The notes beneath the pieces were generated by a model, which had not been told where the DNA came from, searched no databases, and saw only the letters and a list, made by a program, of their open reading frames with translations. Made by a program: the position numbers and the translations under genes. This document shows, in pieces, positions 35,962-46,211 of a stretch of 63,123 bases of DNA (within the stretch, counting starts at the first letter, position 1; each line of letters opens with the position of its first letter). The stretch lies in the NCBI RefSeq assembly GCF_015645385.1, contig NZ_JADOET010000019.1, forward strand, positions 1 to 63,123, given 5' to 3'. The DNA comes from Winogradskyella marina. Its GTDB lineage: Bacteria > Bacteroidota > Bacteroidia > Flavobacteriales > Flavobacteriaceae.

Positions 35962-36785
35962 TGAATAGGATCAAACGTTTCATATTAACTCTTTCTTTTG
36001 GCTTTATAATAAGCTTTAGTTTTACTGCGAATGCACAATATAACATTCCTGATAAACCCGATTTTATTCCAGCCGTAATAGACAGTACCAAGGTTCTTAA
36101 GCAACATGAATTTGATAACCTATCTCGAAAATTAGAAAGGTACAGTGATAGCACATCAACGGAAGTTATTGTCGTTATAATTCCAACAACCAAAGGTGAA
36201 AATATTGGTTTATTAGCTCCAAAATGGGGACAAAAATGGGGCATTGGGCAAGCAAAAGAAGACAATGGAGTTTTTATATTACTTGCTAGAGTTGATCGTG
36301 AAATATGGATTTCACCTGGTTATGGTGTGGAAGATAGACTTACAGCTGGAATTGTAGGAGAACTGACCAGAAATGTCATTATTCCAGAATTTAAAAAAGG
36401 GGATTATTACCAAGGTTTAGACAAAGGAACTGACGCTATATTTGACGTACTGAGTGGTGCTTATAAAAATAACAGACCGCAATCCTCAGGAGGAATGCCC
36501 ATAGAGGTAATCATCTTTTTAGTTATCATTTTTATCATTTTTATCATTGCTATTTCCAAAACTCGTGGTGGAGGCCATGGTGGAAATAGAGGAAATCGCT
36601 CAGGAAGCGGAAGTCTTCTTGAAGCCATAATTTTAAGTAATATGGGTCGAGGAAGCTACTCTCGCGGTTCATCTTCTGGTGGTTTTGGCGGCAGCTCTGG
36701 AGGAGGCTTCGGAGGAGGAGGCGGTTTCGGAGGCTTTGGTGGCGGAGGTGGTTTCTCTGGTGGAGGAGCTGGCGGAAGCTGGTAA
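35961..36785 (+). CDS. TPM domain protein with signal peptide, membrane segment and Gly-rich tail
   Basis: 274 residues. Signal peptide (ends TANAQ), extracytoplasmic TPM domain (VLKQHEFDNLSRKLERYSDS, EVIVVIIPTTKGENIG, DNGVFILLARVDREIWISPG), one membrane segment VIIFLVIIFIIFIIAI, then a tail of Gly, Ser and Phe (GGFGGSSGGGFGGGGGFGG) ending GGAGGSW. The tail is the hallmark of YgcG-type TPM proteins. Coupled to the preceding TPM gene and to LemA. Confidence 0.92.
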   Translation: MNRIKRFILTLSFGFIISFSFTANAQYNIPDKPDFIPAVIDSTKVLKQHEFDNLSRKLERYSDSTSTEVIVVIIPTTKGENIGLLAPKWGQKWGIGQAKEDNGVFILLARVDREIWISPGYGVEDRLTAGIVGELTRNVIIPEFKKGDYYQGLDKGTDAIFDVLSGAYKNNRPQSSGGMPIEVIIFLVIIFIIFIIAISKTRGGGHGGNRGNRSGSGSLLEAIILSNMGRGSYSRGSSSGGFGGSSGGGFGGGGGFGGFGGGGGFSGGGAGGSW

Positions 36786-36801
36786 TCGTCAACTTATACT
36801 C

Positions 36802-36878
36802 TCAGTGTTCAGTACTCAGTACTCAGTACTCAGTGTTCAGTGTTCTGTACTTAGTGTTCGGTGTTCGGTGTTCGGTAA
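36802..36878. repeat. heptanucleotide tandem array, 11 units
   Basis: Eleven contiguous 7-base units: TCAGTGT, TCAGTAC x3, TCAGTGT x2, TCTGTAC, TTAGTGT, TCGGTGT x2, TCGGTAA. Starts 17 bases after the TPM stop and lies between convergent genes. The unit suggests slippage growth followed by point changes; no protein is encoded. Confidence 0.85.
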
Positions 36879-37041
36879 AATAAAATGGTTCTTAGTATCG
36901 CCTTCTTTAATTGAACACACAAGAATAAACGACAATCAATTAACGTAATTTTTTAATAAGGTTAGTAGTTTCCTATTACCTACAAACTGATTCTACCTAA
37001 TTCCTTACACCTAATACCTCAACCTCATCACCTATTCTAGA

Positions 37042-39822
37042 TTAATCAAAAATGATAAAATCTCCATCTCCTGTTTCTCCTTTACTTCCTAAGCTATTAA
37101 ACTTATAACTTAAGCTCAGCATAAAATACTGTCTTAAAACTGTACTTTGTTTATCTTCAATATAATCTTGAGTAGCGATACGCACAGCATTGGTGTTTTG
37201 ATTTAATAAATCGTATACCTTTAATGTTACAATAGCTTTATCATTAAACATACTATAGGCTAAGGTTGAGTTCCAAAACCAAGCACTTTTTTGAAAACCA
37301 TCAGCAACATTAGGGTTATAATTAAAACTGATATCATTTCTCCATTCTAAGTTTTTAGGTAAAAATGTTGCAGTTCGTAATCCGGCATTATGGCTTGTAA
37401 ATTCACGATCGTCAAAAGCCTCAATATCATAGGCAGTATTAGTATAACTTACCTGATAATACGGTTTAAATTCTAATACTTTCTTCCATATAAAATCGAT
37501 ACCAAGTCTTGGTGAAATTCTATCAGACTTACTCGCGTATTTAACATCGTTATTAAAATTAATTCTTTCTGATGTATTATAACTTGCCCTCAACTTTAGT
37601 TTAACAGTTCTTAATGTATCAATCTTAAAATCTTTACTATAGTTTACCCAAGACCCAATATTATAATTACCATCTATATTAACATAAGTTGTTGTTCGTT
37701 TAAGAGTTTCTTCATCTATAGTAGTTTTAGACACCACTTGATTATCTGTAAGACTAGCATTAATACCAACATAAAAACCCGTACGTTTTTGCCAATCAAA
37801 CCCATTATATCCAAGATAAAGACCATGGTTATTTGAAGGTTCTAAATCAGGATTACCAATGATGGTTTGAAGTGGGTTTGACACGTCTTCATACGCTTGA
37901 AGTTGCCGTAATCCTGGCGGTTGATTCTCTAACCAATAATTAACATTTATAGAAGATTTTGGACTAAACGTATAGCCTACATAAGAATTCACTTCTAAAT
38001 TTTCAAAATTCCGTTCAACATTAAATTCTGGTCGTAAAACATCTTGATTTTTTAAAGTTCTAATATTATAACCTAAATCGAAACTCGTAGAAAACTTCTC
38101 ACCTCTATACGACAATCCAACCGATGGAATACTTCTATAATCCGTGTATTGAAAATCCGTACTTAAATCCGTATTAAAATCTGTAAAATCCTGATCTAAA
38201 GTGTTAAAATCGAAAGTACTTTTTCTGTTATTGTCTTTATCTTTAGCATATTCATAATCTAAATTCAAGAAGAATTTTTTAGTTATGATTGGCAGTCTGT
38301 AGGATAATTTTGTTGAAATACCATAACTGTTATTTTCTCCCTCTGTAAACTGATTTCTATCTATGTTTTCTGGATTGCTTCCAAAAACCTCCGTATTTGA
38401 ATTTAAAAAGTCATCACTTTCCTGTTGATTGATTCGTGTTTCTAACTCAGCCTTAATAAAAGCTCCTCGACTCCCTAATTTTTTGGTTACACTAATTTCA
38501 TTAGAGAATCGTTTTACATAGCGCTCTACATTTGAGTTAACATTAGATTGATTTGTAAGCAACATATCTTCATCTAAAGTTTCTTCGTTACTAGAATACA
38601 GTGTTCTCGATTTAGAATAACCAAAGGAAGGTTCAATGTTAATTTGAAAGGTTGAATCCGTTTCAATTTCAAATTCCAAGTTAAAAGAATGATTATCAGT
38701 ATCATTTTCTGATCTAGAATTTGAGTTTGTAAAATATCTTGAATCCGATAGAATAGTTTCGCGTTCAGATGATGATTCATTTTCAGAATTACTCGACGTG
38801 AAAAAATAATCTGCTGCCACATCTGTTTTTTCTCCAATAACATCAGCATAGTTAGCACCTGCATTTTGAGATGTTGTAATGCCTTCTCCTCCTCCAAAAG
38901 AACGACCGTCAATAGTAAAAGATCCATTACTATTAAAAGAAGCACTGCTACCTTGTCCAAACATTTTTGAAATCTCACCAAAACTAAATCCTGGTGTGTT
39001 TGTATTATTTCCTCCTGCGAGCACACTAATTCTTCGGTCATTATCAAACAGATTTACCATGCCTGCAAGTTCATAGCGCTCATCAGTTCCCGCACCTGCA
39101 GATACACGACCAAAAACACCTTTATTATTTTCTTCTTTGATGGTTAGATTTATGGTTTTGTTTTCCTTGTCTCCTTCTTCACCTGTAAAAGCTTCGGATT
39201 TAGTTTTAGTATCTACAACCTGAATCTTCTCAATAATATCCTTGGTTAAATTCTTAGTGGTAATCGTAGGATCATCCCCAAAAAAAGGCTTTCCGTTAAC
39301 CAATATTTTATTTACGGGCTTGCCATTTACTGTAATACCTCCTTCTTCATCGACTTCCACTCCTGGTAATTGTTTTAATAAATCTTCAACATTGGCATCT
39401 TTTTTAGTTTTAAACGATTTTACGTTAAATTCTAAAGTGTCCTTTTTAATAGTTATTGGCGCTGTAGATTTTACCAAAACTTCACCAAGTTGGTTATCTA
39501 AAGACAGGCTTATTGTCTCTAAATTTATCACCTCTTTGTCTATTGGTATCTTTTTAAAATACGTTTTATAACCCACATAAGACACATAGAAATTTAAGTC
39601 TTTATCGTATGTTGAATTTTCAATTTTAAACTTTCCGTCTTTGTCTGAAATGGTATAAGTAACAACTGAACTGTCTTTAACACGCTCTAAATAAACGGTT
39701 GCAGATTCTAATGGCTGTTGAGAATCTTCAGCTTTTAGAGTTCCAATTATTTCGAATGATTTTTCTTGAGAAAATGACTGTAATGCAAATAAGAATGCAA
39801 AAACTATGGCTAGTTTTTTCAT
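37042..39822 (-). CDS. TonB-dependent-receptor-like outer membrane protein (OMP_b-brl_3 type)
   Basis: 926 residues. Signal peptide ending QSFSQ; carboxypeptidase-regulatory-like domain (about 24-105, SFEIIGTLKAEDSQQPLESA); plug-like domain with DVEDLLKQLPGV-like NVEDLLKQLPGVEVDEEGGI and ILVNGKPFFGDD; then a long barrel ending GDFIIFD. The region 260-330 is rich in Gly/Ser/Asn. In this class the barrel is not a classic siderophore receptor; many occur beside GLPGLI-family proteins, but none is present here. Substrate unknown. Monocistronic by position. Confidence 0.88.
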   Translation of the reverse strand: MKKLAIVFAFLFALQSFSQEKSFEIIGTLKAEDSQQPLESATVYLERVKDSSVVTYTISDKDGKFKIENSTYDKDLNFYVSYVGYKTYFKKIPIDKEVINLETISLSLDNQLGEVLVKSTAPITIKKDTLEFNVKSFKTKKDANVEDLLKQLPGVEVDEEGGITVNGKPVNKILVNGKPFFGDDPTITTKNLTKDIIEKIQVVDTKTKSEAFTGEEGDKENKTINLTIKEENNKGVFGRVSAGAGTDERYELAGMVNLFDNDRRISVLAGGNNTNTPGFSFGEISKMFGQGSSASFNSNGSFTIDGRSFGGGEGITTSQNAGANYADVIGEKTDVAADYFFTSSNSENESSSERETILSDSRYFTNSNSRSENDTDNHSFNLEFEIETDSTFQINIEPSFGYSKSRTLYSSNEETLDEDMLLTNQSNVNSNVERYVKRFSNEISVTKKLGSRGAFIKAELETRINQQESDDFLNSNTEVFGSNPENIDRNQFTEGENNSYGISTKLSYRLPIITKKFFLNLDYEYAKDKDNNRKSTFDFNTLDQDFTDFNTDLSTDFQYTDYRSIPSVGLSYRGEKFSTSFDLGYNIRTLKNQDVLRPEFNVERNFENLEVNSYVGYTFSPKSSINVNYWLENQPPGLRQLQAYEDVSNPLQTIIGNPDLEPSNNHGLYLGYNGFDWQKRTGFYVGINASLTDNQVVSKTTIDEETLKRTTTYVNIDGNYNIGSWVNYSKDFKIDTLRTVKLKLRASYNTSERINFNNDVKYASKSDRISPRLGIDFIWKKVLEFKPYYQVSYTNTAYDIEAFDDREFTSHNAGLRTATFLPKNLEWRNDISFNYNPNVADGFQKSAWFWNSTLAYSMFNDKAIVTLKVYDLLNQNTNAVRIATQDYIEDKQSTVLRQYFMLSLSYKFNSLGSKGETGDGDFIIFD

Positions 39823-39910
39823 GTTGCTTGACTGATTGATTGATGAATAGCTGATTTAAAAACGCAAGTACGCGAGAAATCGTATGAAAACTCTTAAAAT
39901 ATTTATAAAA

Positions 39911-42346
39911 TTAGCGTTTAAGCGTAAAATGGCCATTAAATGTTCTACCATCTATGAACTCAGCAGCAAACCAATAATCGTCAGTTGGCAATAATTTTCC
40001 GTTGTGTGTACCATCCCAATACTGGTTCGTAGAATTTATAATCCCAACAAGTTTTCCGTAGCGATTAAATATCTCGACACGAACAGTACCCGACAAATCT
40101 GAGTTAAAACCTGTAATTTGCCATATATCGTTTACAGTATCTCCATTAGGTGTGAAGAATTTTGGAAAACCTAAGACAGAAATATCTCTTGATACACTAC
40201 CGCAATCTGCTTTAATATCTTTTACATATACAGTATGAATGCCTGCAGGTACATTTTCAAAAGTACTTGACGTTTGATAAATTCCGTCTTCATCGTCTAA
40301 TGTATAAACATAATCTCCTTCACCCGATACAAGAACAGAAATAGTATTGTTTTCCGACAAATCGCTAACATCAATAGTTTCAAAAGTTGCTGTTTCTGAT
40401 GGTAATACTGAAATTGTTCTCCTATTAGTACAACCAAAAGGTTTTGTTACGTCTACGGTATATGTTCCTGGTTGGTTAACTTCAATAGTCATTGTTGTTT
40501 CTCCTGTAGACCAATTGTAGTAAAAGTTATTTGGAGCTTCATTAATAATTCCACCATCTAAGGTTATAGTTTCCGGAAAACTATTTAAACAATAATACAA
40601 AACATCTTCGGTAACTATGTTAGGCAACGGTTCTACATTTAAAGTAACCTCAGCGATACTATAACAACTTCCATTTTGTTCTAGTCGTGCAAAAATGGTT
40701 TGATTATAAGGTTCCGTATTCGTGAAATTAGTATTCAATTGATTGTCTTGAAGCAAGGCATCACTATGTGTTTCATAATACCCAATAACAATCACATCTG
40801 ATTCCAACGAATTTAAAATTTGACTTTCGGCAAGTGCTAAATCAAAGCTAACCAAACCTGTCTCGTTAACATTATCACACTCTGCTAACACCGTATAATT
40901 TGAAATATTTTCGTTTACTGATAATAAGATTTCTGCTATTGCACTACAGTTAGTGGCGCTATTCACAACTTGCGCATAAACAACTTGATTATTGGTAATA
41001 TTGGTATAATTACCACTTATGGGAACAGATAAATTTATTGTTTCATAAAAATTGACATCTATATCGTTCAAACTTCCATTTACAATAACATCGTTATACG
41101 CATTTAGATTAAAATTAGAAATACCATCCATTACCTCATCTTCACATTGGCTGATGGTGATATCATTTACACTAGGTATCGTATTTATAGTTACTGTAAA
41201 AGGAAACCGTTCCGTATTCGTCGGACAACCTTGAACAACTGGCAGCAACCAATATGTTGTGGTCGTATTAATAGTTACATCGTAATCTAGTCCTACATGA
41301 ATTGGTGTTGTAGACGTTGGTGTTTCAAACCACCACACATCTGAAGTTGAAACTTCTGCCGTTATGGTAAAAGGATCTGTTCCACATACTGCGATAGCAT
41401 TATTTAAAATTCTTGGCATTAAAATCGTGCTACTGGCAGAAAGGTTTATTTCAGATTCATTTGGCATTCCTCCATATTCAACGATATAACCTTGAGGATG
41501 GTAAGGACTGTAAATATCAGCGGCTCCTGTATTCGCCAAATCATTCCATGCACCAACATTCCCAATAGATGAATCTGTTATATGTGCATAATCCTCATTA
41601 CCTACATTATTAGGTTCATTATTATTCCAAAAAGAAAATTCATCATTTGGAGGACCTCCATTAACGCCACCTTCCCAAAACACCATTCCAGCCTCTGGAC
41701 CTGTAACCCATTTCCAAATGCCTTCAGTTTCGGCATCTGAACCTCCAATCCATCCAGTACCTGCGCTTTGCTCTCCGGCTAATTGTGATTCCTCTTCAGA
41801 TGTTAATGTTGCTAAATATCCTTGCAAACCAAAATAGGTTTGACTTTCGGCTGCATCTCTCGCTTCTGTCCAAGTTATGCCTGGATCGGACACATAAAAA
41901 TAATAATGTCCTGTACTTGGCAAATAATTTGCATCACCTAAATTGATTGAAAACTGTCTATCTTGAGTAAAGTTGGTTTGAGTTGTTTTAAAAACCACAT
42001 TTCCAACAGCATTATCAAACTCAGCAAAAGTTGCTGGACCAGACAAGGTTAAAAGTCCTTCTGCTGCATTCCAACTTGAGGTAACATTAGGATTTACTCC
42101 AATTAATTCTAAAGTGTCTTGTCCGTTTTGATAACCTTCAGAAATTTGTACAAAAACTTCTGAAAGTGATGTATCACCGGGATTGGGATCTGTAATAGCT
42201 ACAGATGTTACAATTGGCATTTGTGATTCAGGGCAATATACTTGCTCACCTGTAACACTTATTTCTGGAGGGAAATTCTGGGACAACCCATAGAAATGAC
42301 ATAACCAAAGGCATGAGATAAAAATAACGTACTTAATTCTATTCAT
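39911..42346 (-). CDS. T9SS type B cargo protein with C-type lectin domain
   Basis: 811 residues. Signal peptide ending GLSQ; a cadherin-like N-terminal domain (SVAITDPNPGDTSLSEVFVQ); a C-type lectin-like domain at about 145-285 (GHYYFYVSDPGITWTEARDA, FGLQGYLATLTSEEESQLA, WIGGSDAETEGIWKWVTG, NNNEPNNVGNEDYAHI) with the WIG and EPNN calcium/sugar-site wording; several Ig-like beta domains; and a C-terminal type B sorting signal (FFTPNGDTVNDIWQ, YWDGTHNGKLLPTDDYWF, ending TLKR). Predicted to be exported across the outer membrane by T9SS and attached or released at the surface, where the lectin domain may bind glycans or proteins. Follows der by 16 bases on the same strand. Confidence 0.9.
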   Translation of the reverse strand: MNRIKYVIFISCLWLCHFYGLSQNFPPEISVTGEQVYCPESQMPIVTSVAITDPNPGDTSLSEVFVQISEGYQNGQDTLELIGVNPNVTSSWNAAEGLLTLSGPATFAEFDNAVGNVVFKTTQTNFTQDRQFSINLGDANYLPSTGHYYFYVSDPGITWTEARDAAESQTYFGLQGYLATLTSEEESQLAGEQSAGTGWIGGSDAETEGIWKWVTGPEAGMVFWEGGVNGGPPNDEFSFWNNNEPNNVGNEDYAHITDSSIGNVGAWNDLANTGAADIYSPYHPQGYIVEYGGMPNESEINLSASSTILMPRILNNAIAVCGTDPFTITAEVSTSDVWWFETPTSTTPIHVGLDYDVTINTTTTYWLLPVVQGCPTNTERFPFTVTINTIPSVNDITISQCEDEVMDGISNFNLNAYNDVIVNGSLNDIDVNFYETINLSVPISGNYTNITNNQVVYAQVVNSATNCSAIAEILLSVNENISNYTVLAECDNVNETGLVSFDLALAESQILNSLESDVIVIGYYETHSDALLQDNQLNTNFTNTEPYNQTIFARLEQNGSCYSIAEVTLNVEPLPNIVTEDVLYYCLNSFPETITLDGGIINEAPNNFYYNWSTGETTMTIEVNQPGTYTVDVTKPFGCTNRRTISVLPSETATFETIDVSDLSENNTISVLVSGEGDYVYTLDDEDGIYQTSSTFENVPAGIHTVYVKDIKADCGSVSRDISVLGFPKFFTPNGDTVNDIWQITGFNSDLSGTVRVEIFNRYGKLVGIINSTNQYWDGTHNGKLLPTDDYWFAAEFIDGRTFNGHFTLKR

Positions 42347-42361
42347 ATAAAATTAAAACTA

Positions 42362-43666
42362 CTATTTTTTTCTCATATAAACACTTATTGGAACACCATT
42401 AAAATCGAATTCATCGCGGAGCTTATTTTCTAAAAAACGTTTATAAGGATCTTTAACATACTGTGGTAAATTACAGAAAAATGCAAATTGAGGTTGCGGA
42501 GTTGGCAACTGCATAATGTACTTTATTTTCACAAATTTACCCTTATTTGCAGGTGGTGGATATTGCTCAATAATGGGTAATAATGTTTCGTTGAGCACAC
42601 TTGTTTTAATTCGTTTCGTTCTATTCTGATAGACCTCAACAGCTGTTTCAATAGCTTTAAAAATACGTTGCTTATTTAAAACTGAAATAAAAACAATTGG
42701 TACGTCTGTGAATGGAGCAATTTCTCGTCTAATATGCTGTTCAAATTCTTTAGCTGTTTTAGTGTCTTTATCAACTAAATCCCATTTATTAACTAGAATT
42801 ACAATTCCTTTTCTGTTTCGTTCGGCTAGCCAGAATATATTCTGAACCTGTCCATCAAACCCACGAGTTGCGTCTAAAACCACTAAACACACATCGCAAT
42901 GCTCAATTGCTCTTACACTACGCATAACAGAATAAAACTCTAAATCGTCCTTAACTTTGGTTTTACGTCGAATACCAGCCGTATCTACTAAATTAAACTC
43001 GAAACCAAAACGGTTATATTTTGTATCAATAGAATCGCGTGTTGTACCTGCCACATCAGTTACGATATATCGATCTTCACCAATTAAAGCATTAATAAAC
43101 GAAGATTTCCCTGCATTAGGTCTTCCGACCACAGCAAATCGAGGCAACTCATCTTCTTCTACGTCTTCTTTTTCTGGCAAAGCTTCAACAACAGCATCTA
43201 ATAAATCGCCTGTTCCACTTCCGTTTATACTTGCAATTGCAAAATAATCGCCTAAACCAAGTGAGTAAAACTCAACAGCATCTTCTAAACGTTTATTATT
43301 ATCCACCTTATTAACGACTAAAAAGACAGGCTTTGTTACTTTTCTTAACAATTGAGCAACGTCTTCATCCATTCCTGTAACTCCATCTTCAACATCTACC
43401 ATAAAAATTATAGCATCTGCTTCGTCAATAGCTAATTCTACTTGTTTATCTATTTCCGCTTCAAAAACGTCATCACTACCAACAACATAACCACCTGTGT
43501 CAATTAAAGAAAACTCTCTTCCATTCCAGTCTGTTTTGCCATAATGACGATCTCTTGTAACACCACTAACAGCATCAACAATAGCTTCACGTCTTTTAAT
43601 TAAACGATTAAAAAATGTCGATTTCCCTACATTAGGACGACCTACTACAGCTACAATATTGCTCAT
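42362..43666 (-). CDS. der: ribosome biogenesis GTPase Der
   Basis: 434 residues with two GTPase domains in tandem: [19 protein letters not shown] and NKVD in the first, [22 protein letters not shown] and NKWD in the second, and a C-terminal KH-like domain ([20 protein letters not shown]). This layout is unique to Der (EngA), needed for 50S subunit assembly. The lectin gene downstream may share its transcript although unrelated in function. Confidence 0.97.
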   Translation of the reverse strand: MSNIVAVVGRPNVGKSTFFNRLIKRREAIVDAVSGVTRDRHYGKTDWNGREFSLIDTGGYVVGSDDVFEAEIDKQVELAIDEADAIIFMVDVEDGVTGMDEDVAQLLRKVTKPVFLVVNKVDNNKRLEDAVEFYSLGLGDYFAIASINGSGTGDLLDAVVEALPEKEDVEEDELPRFAVVGRPNAGKSSFINALIGEDRYIVTDVAGTTRDSIDTKYNRFGFEFNLVDTAGIRRKTKVKDDLEFYSVMRSVRAIEHCDVCLVVLDATRGFDGQVQNIFWLAERNRKGIVILVNKWDLVDKDTKTAKEFEQHIRREIAPFTDVPIVFISVLNKQRIFKAIETAVEVYQNRTKRIKTSVLNETLLPIIEQYPPPANKGKFVKIKYIMQLPTPQPQFAFFCNLPQYVKDPYKRFLENKLRDEFDFNGVPISVYMRKK

Positions 43667-44027
43667 TGTTTTTTATTTAAGGCTACAAAGATACTATATC
43701 CTTGCGTGTTATAGCGAACTATTATAGACTTTTCACCTTATAAGTCAAAATCAGTTTATCCCTAAATAACAATAACAAAAATCAACATAGCATATTGTTA
43801 ACATCCTGTTGATAACAAGTAAAAAAATAGCGTATGTAGCGTTAATTTTTAGTATTTTTAATGCGTGTATCAAATAGGATTTTATTTACATTTTTTGCGC
43901 GTTTTTAATTAAGTTTTTTTTTGAGAATAGCCCCCTTTCTTATGGACTTATATTATTTTTAAAACCTCAAAAGAAGCCTATACAACTACTTAATTTACAA
44001 TTTTTTACAATTAAATTTCAAAAGGGA
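43667..44027. other. 361-base divergent gap between der and the LysM gene
   Basis: Holds the candidate der promoter (43686-43693) and a 6-base inverted repeat TTGTTA/TAACAA (43795-43818, loop of 12) that could bind a regulator. No ORF of note; no clear plus-strand promoter found. Confidence 0.5.
43686..43693 (-). promoter_or_regulatory. candidate -7 element for der
   Basis: Minus-strand TATCTTTG 20 bases before the der ATG, with TTCG, one change from TTTG, 21 bases further upstream. Close to the Bacteroidota consensus and short leader. Confidence 0.5.
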
Positions 44028-46211
44028 ATGGGGAAATATTTTACGCTAATCTTAGTTTTGGTTTTATGCTCTAAACTTAGTGTAGCTCAACAAAGCTATA
44101 CCGAACATACCATTCAAAAAGGGGAAAGCGTTTATAAAATTTCTAGACAGTATGGAGTCCATGTAAACGCCATTTTTGAACTTAACCCAGGTTCTAGAGA
44201 TGTCATTTATGCTGGCAATGTCTTACGAATTCCAAATTCAAGCAATACAACTGGGACGTCTAGCAATACTGTAATTACCGAAAACAAAATAAGTAATTAT
44301 ATTGTAAAACGTGGTGAAACAAAAATTGGTTTATCTCGACGCTTTGGTGTTAGTATTACAATGTTAGAGCAACAAAACCCACATATTGTGAGTATGCTTC
44401 AAGCAGATCATGTGATAAACGTGGACAAAAGTATTGAAGAAATCAAACCAGTCGCCAAAGAGGGTGAGCACTACGTTGTAAAAGGTGAAACGCTATGGGG
44501 AATTGCTAGAGAAAATGGTATTAGCGTCGCTCAATTAGAAGCTGCAAATTCAGATAGATTATCCGAGTTTTTACAAATTGGACAAACGTTAATTATTCCA
44601 GATAAAGTTTCTATAGACACCTCTTCTGATGAATACATTGTACAACGCGGAGACACTAAGTTTAGTTTAGCTAAGCGTTTTAACATGAGTATTTCAGAAC
44701 TTGAATCAAAAAATCCACACACTGTTCCAATGCTTATGGCTGGCCATAGGTTAAAAATAAATGATAGTGAGATAGGTTTTGACCCTGAAGCCCCCTCTGA
44801 TGCAATTGAGGTGACTGAGATGACTGAGGTAACAGACGTTACGGAAACAAAACCCGATTCTTCATTAAGCACAACCAATTATAAGAATTATGTCATAGAA
44901 CCAAAAGAGACGCTTTTTAGTTTATCACAAAAAGCAGGTATGACTATTGAAGAACTCACAAACTTAAACCCAAAACTATTAACTGCTGTTATTGCTGGTG
45001 ATATAATTAAAATGCCAATTGGTGTTTCTGGCACTACTGTTAACACATCTTCTTCAGCTGGCACTAACGACACTACGGATACAGTTGCAACAGCAGATTC
45101 TAACAATGAGGATTCAACAACAAAAATCTACTCGAATAAAAATGAAGTCCTGTTCGCCAATTTAGATACAGAAACTTCAAATGGCATTTATTTTTACACC
45201 CCTTTTTCTAGACAAGAATTAAGTTCGCCAGAAGAACGGCAAAAAATGATTAGCATCAATTCCGAGTTTCAAAAGTATATCGATTTTTTCCAAGGGTCTC
45301 AAGTTGCTATTGATTCTGCAAAAGCGCTTAACTTAAATTTTGATGTTACGTTAATAAAGAAAAACATAGCAAAATCGAACATAACGATTGAAAGTCCACA
45401 CAACAAAAACGCTATTTTAGTACCTTTTTCGGATACGAGTACAACCTTTCCAAGTATTGATTCTAATGCACCAATATCTATTATCGACATTGAGTCTAAC
45501 ATTGAATCAAGTGATAGTATTACTGTTTATAAATCTATTCCTTCTGAAACGACTCAAATCACTAAAACCTTAAATTATTTAGCTCAAAAAAACTCAAATG
45601 TTATTGTAATTAGTGATCTTGATGAAGCTAGACACAAGGATTTAATTTCGAATGCATTACCCGAAGCAAAATTCTTAAAAGTTGATAATGCAGGATTTTT
45701 CAAATCTGATGCCTTAGAAAAAGTGCTGAACAAAAACAGACTAAACCACATTGTTTTTGACAGTGACAAAACGATTGTACTCCTTAATACAACTACGGCT
45801 TTAATGGGTAAATTATCAAATCATAATATTCAATTGGTAATGTTAGAGTCGTCGTTATTACCAAAACAAAGTGAAGTTTCAGATATGAGATACCGAATTT
45901 TACAACTTATCTTTCCTTCCACATCAAATCCACAAAACAAAATAGATATTACAGATTTTGAAAACAAATACGAAGATCTATATAGTGCTAAACCAACACG
46001 ACATGCCATTTTAGGTTTCAATGTCACTTTTGATATTTTATTAAGAATTTCTCAAGATTCATCACCTGACAATTTATTAAACACAACACGTTCAGAACAA
46101 CCACACCTCAAATTCGATTATCAAAAAACAACCGACAAAACCTTTTTAAATACCGGAATATATTTGATGCAATACAATTCTAATGAAGGTATGACAGAAC
46201 TGCAACAATAA
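44028..46211 (+). CDS. five-LysM peptidoglycan-binding protein with periplasmic-binding-like C-terminus
   Basis: 727 residues. Signal peptide ending SVAQ; five LysM domains at about residues 24-70, 92-134, 149-193, 204-246 and 286-330 (for example HTIQKGESVYKISRQYGVHV, YVVKGETLWGIARENGISVA, YVIEPKETLFSLSQKAGMTI); a Ser/Thr/Asp-rich linker; then an alpha/beta domain from about 370 with MISINSEFQKYIDFFQGSQV, NVIVISDLDEARHKDLI and RHAILGFNVTFDILLRI, matching type I periplasmic binding folds. LysM holds the protein on peptidoglycan; no hydrolase motif is visible, so the C-terminus probably binds a ligand or partner. The second and fourth LysM carry KRGETKIGLSRRFG / QRGDTKFSLAKRFN variants. Confidence 0.85.
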   Translation: MGKYFTLILVLVLCSKLSVAQQSYTEHTIQKGESVYKISRQYGVHVNAIFELNPGSRDVIYAGNVLRIPNSSNTTGTSSNTVITENKISNYIVKRGETKIGLSRRFGVSITMLEQQNPHIVSMLQADHVINVDKSIEEIKPVAKEGEHYVVKGETLWGIARENGISVAQLEAANSDRLSEFLQIGQTLIIPDKVSIDTSSDEYIVQRGDTKFSLAKRFNMSISELESKNPHTVPMLMAGHRLKINDSEIGFDPEAPSDAIEVTEMTEVTDVTETKPDSSLSTTNYKNYVIEPKETLFSLSQKAGMTIEELTNLNPKLLTAVIAGDIIKMPIGVSGTTVNTSSSAGTNDTTDTVATADSNNEDSTTKIYSNKNEVLFANLDTETSNGIYFYTPFSRQELSSPEERQKMISINSEFQKYIDFFQGSQVAIDSAKALNLNFDVTLIKKNIAKSNITIESPHNKNAILVPFSDTSTTFPSIDSNAPISIIDIESNIESSDSITVYKSIPSETTQITKTLNYLAQKNSNVIVISDLDEARHKDLISNALPEAKFLKVDNAGFFKSDALEKVLNKNRLNHIVFDSDKTIVLLNTTTALMGKLSNHNIQLVMLESSLLPKQSEVSDMRYRILQLIFPSTSNPQNKIDITDFENKYEDLYSAKPTRHAILGFNVTFDILLRISQDSSPDNLLNTTRSEQPHLKFDYQKTTDKTFLNTGIYLMQYNSNEGMTELQQ

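Noticed and set aside
36802..36878. Heptanucleotide array considered as a small CRISPR-like array
   Set aside because: Units are contiguous 7-mers without spacers, and no cas gene is near.
38574..39047. 157-residue frame overlapping the TonB-receptor-like gene
   Set aside because: Lies within a well-supported gene on the same strand in another frame and lacks any recognisable domain.
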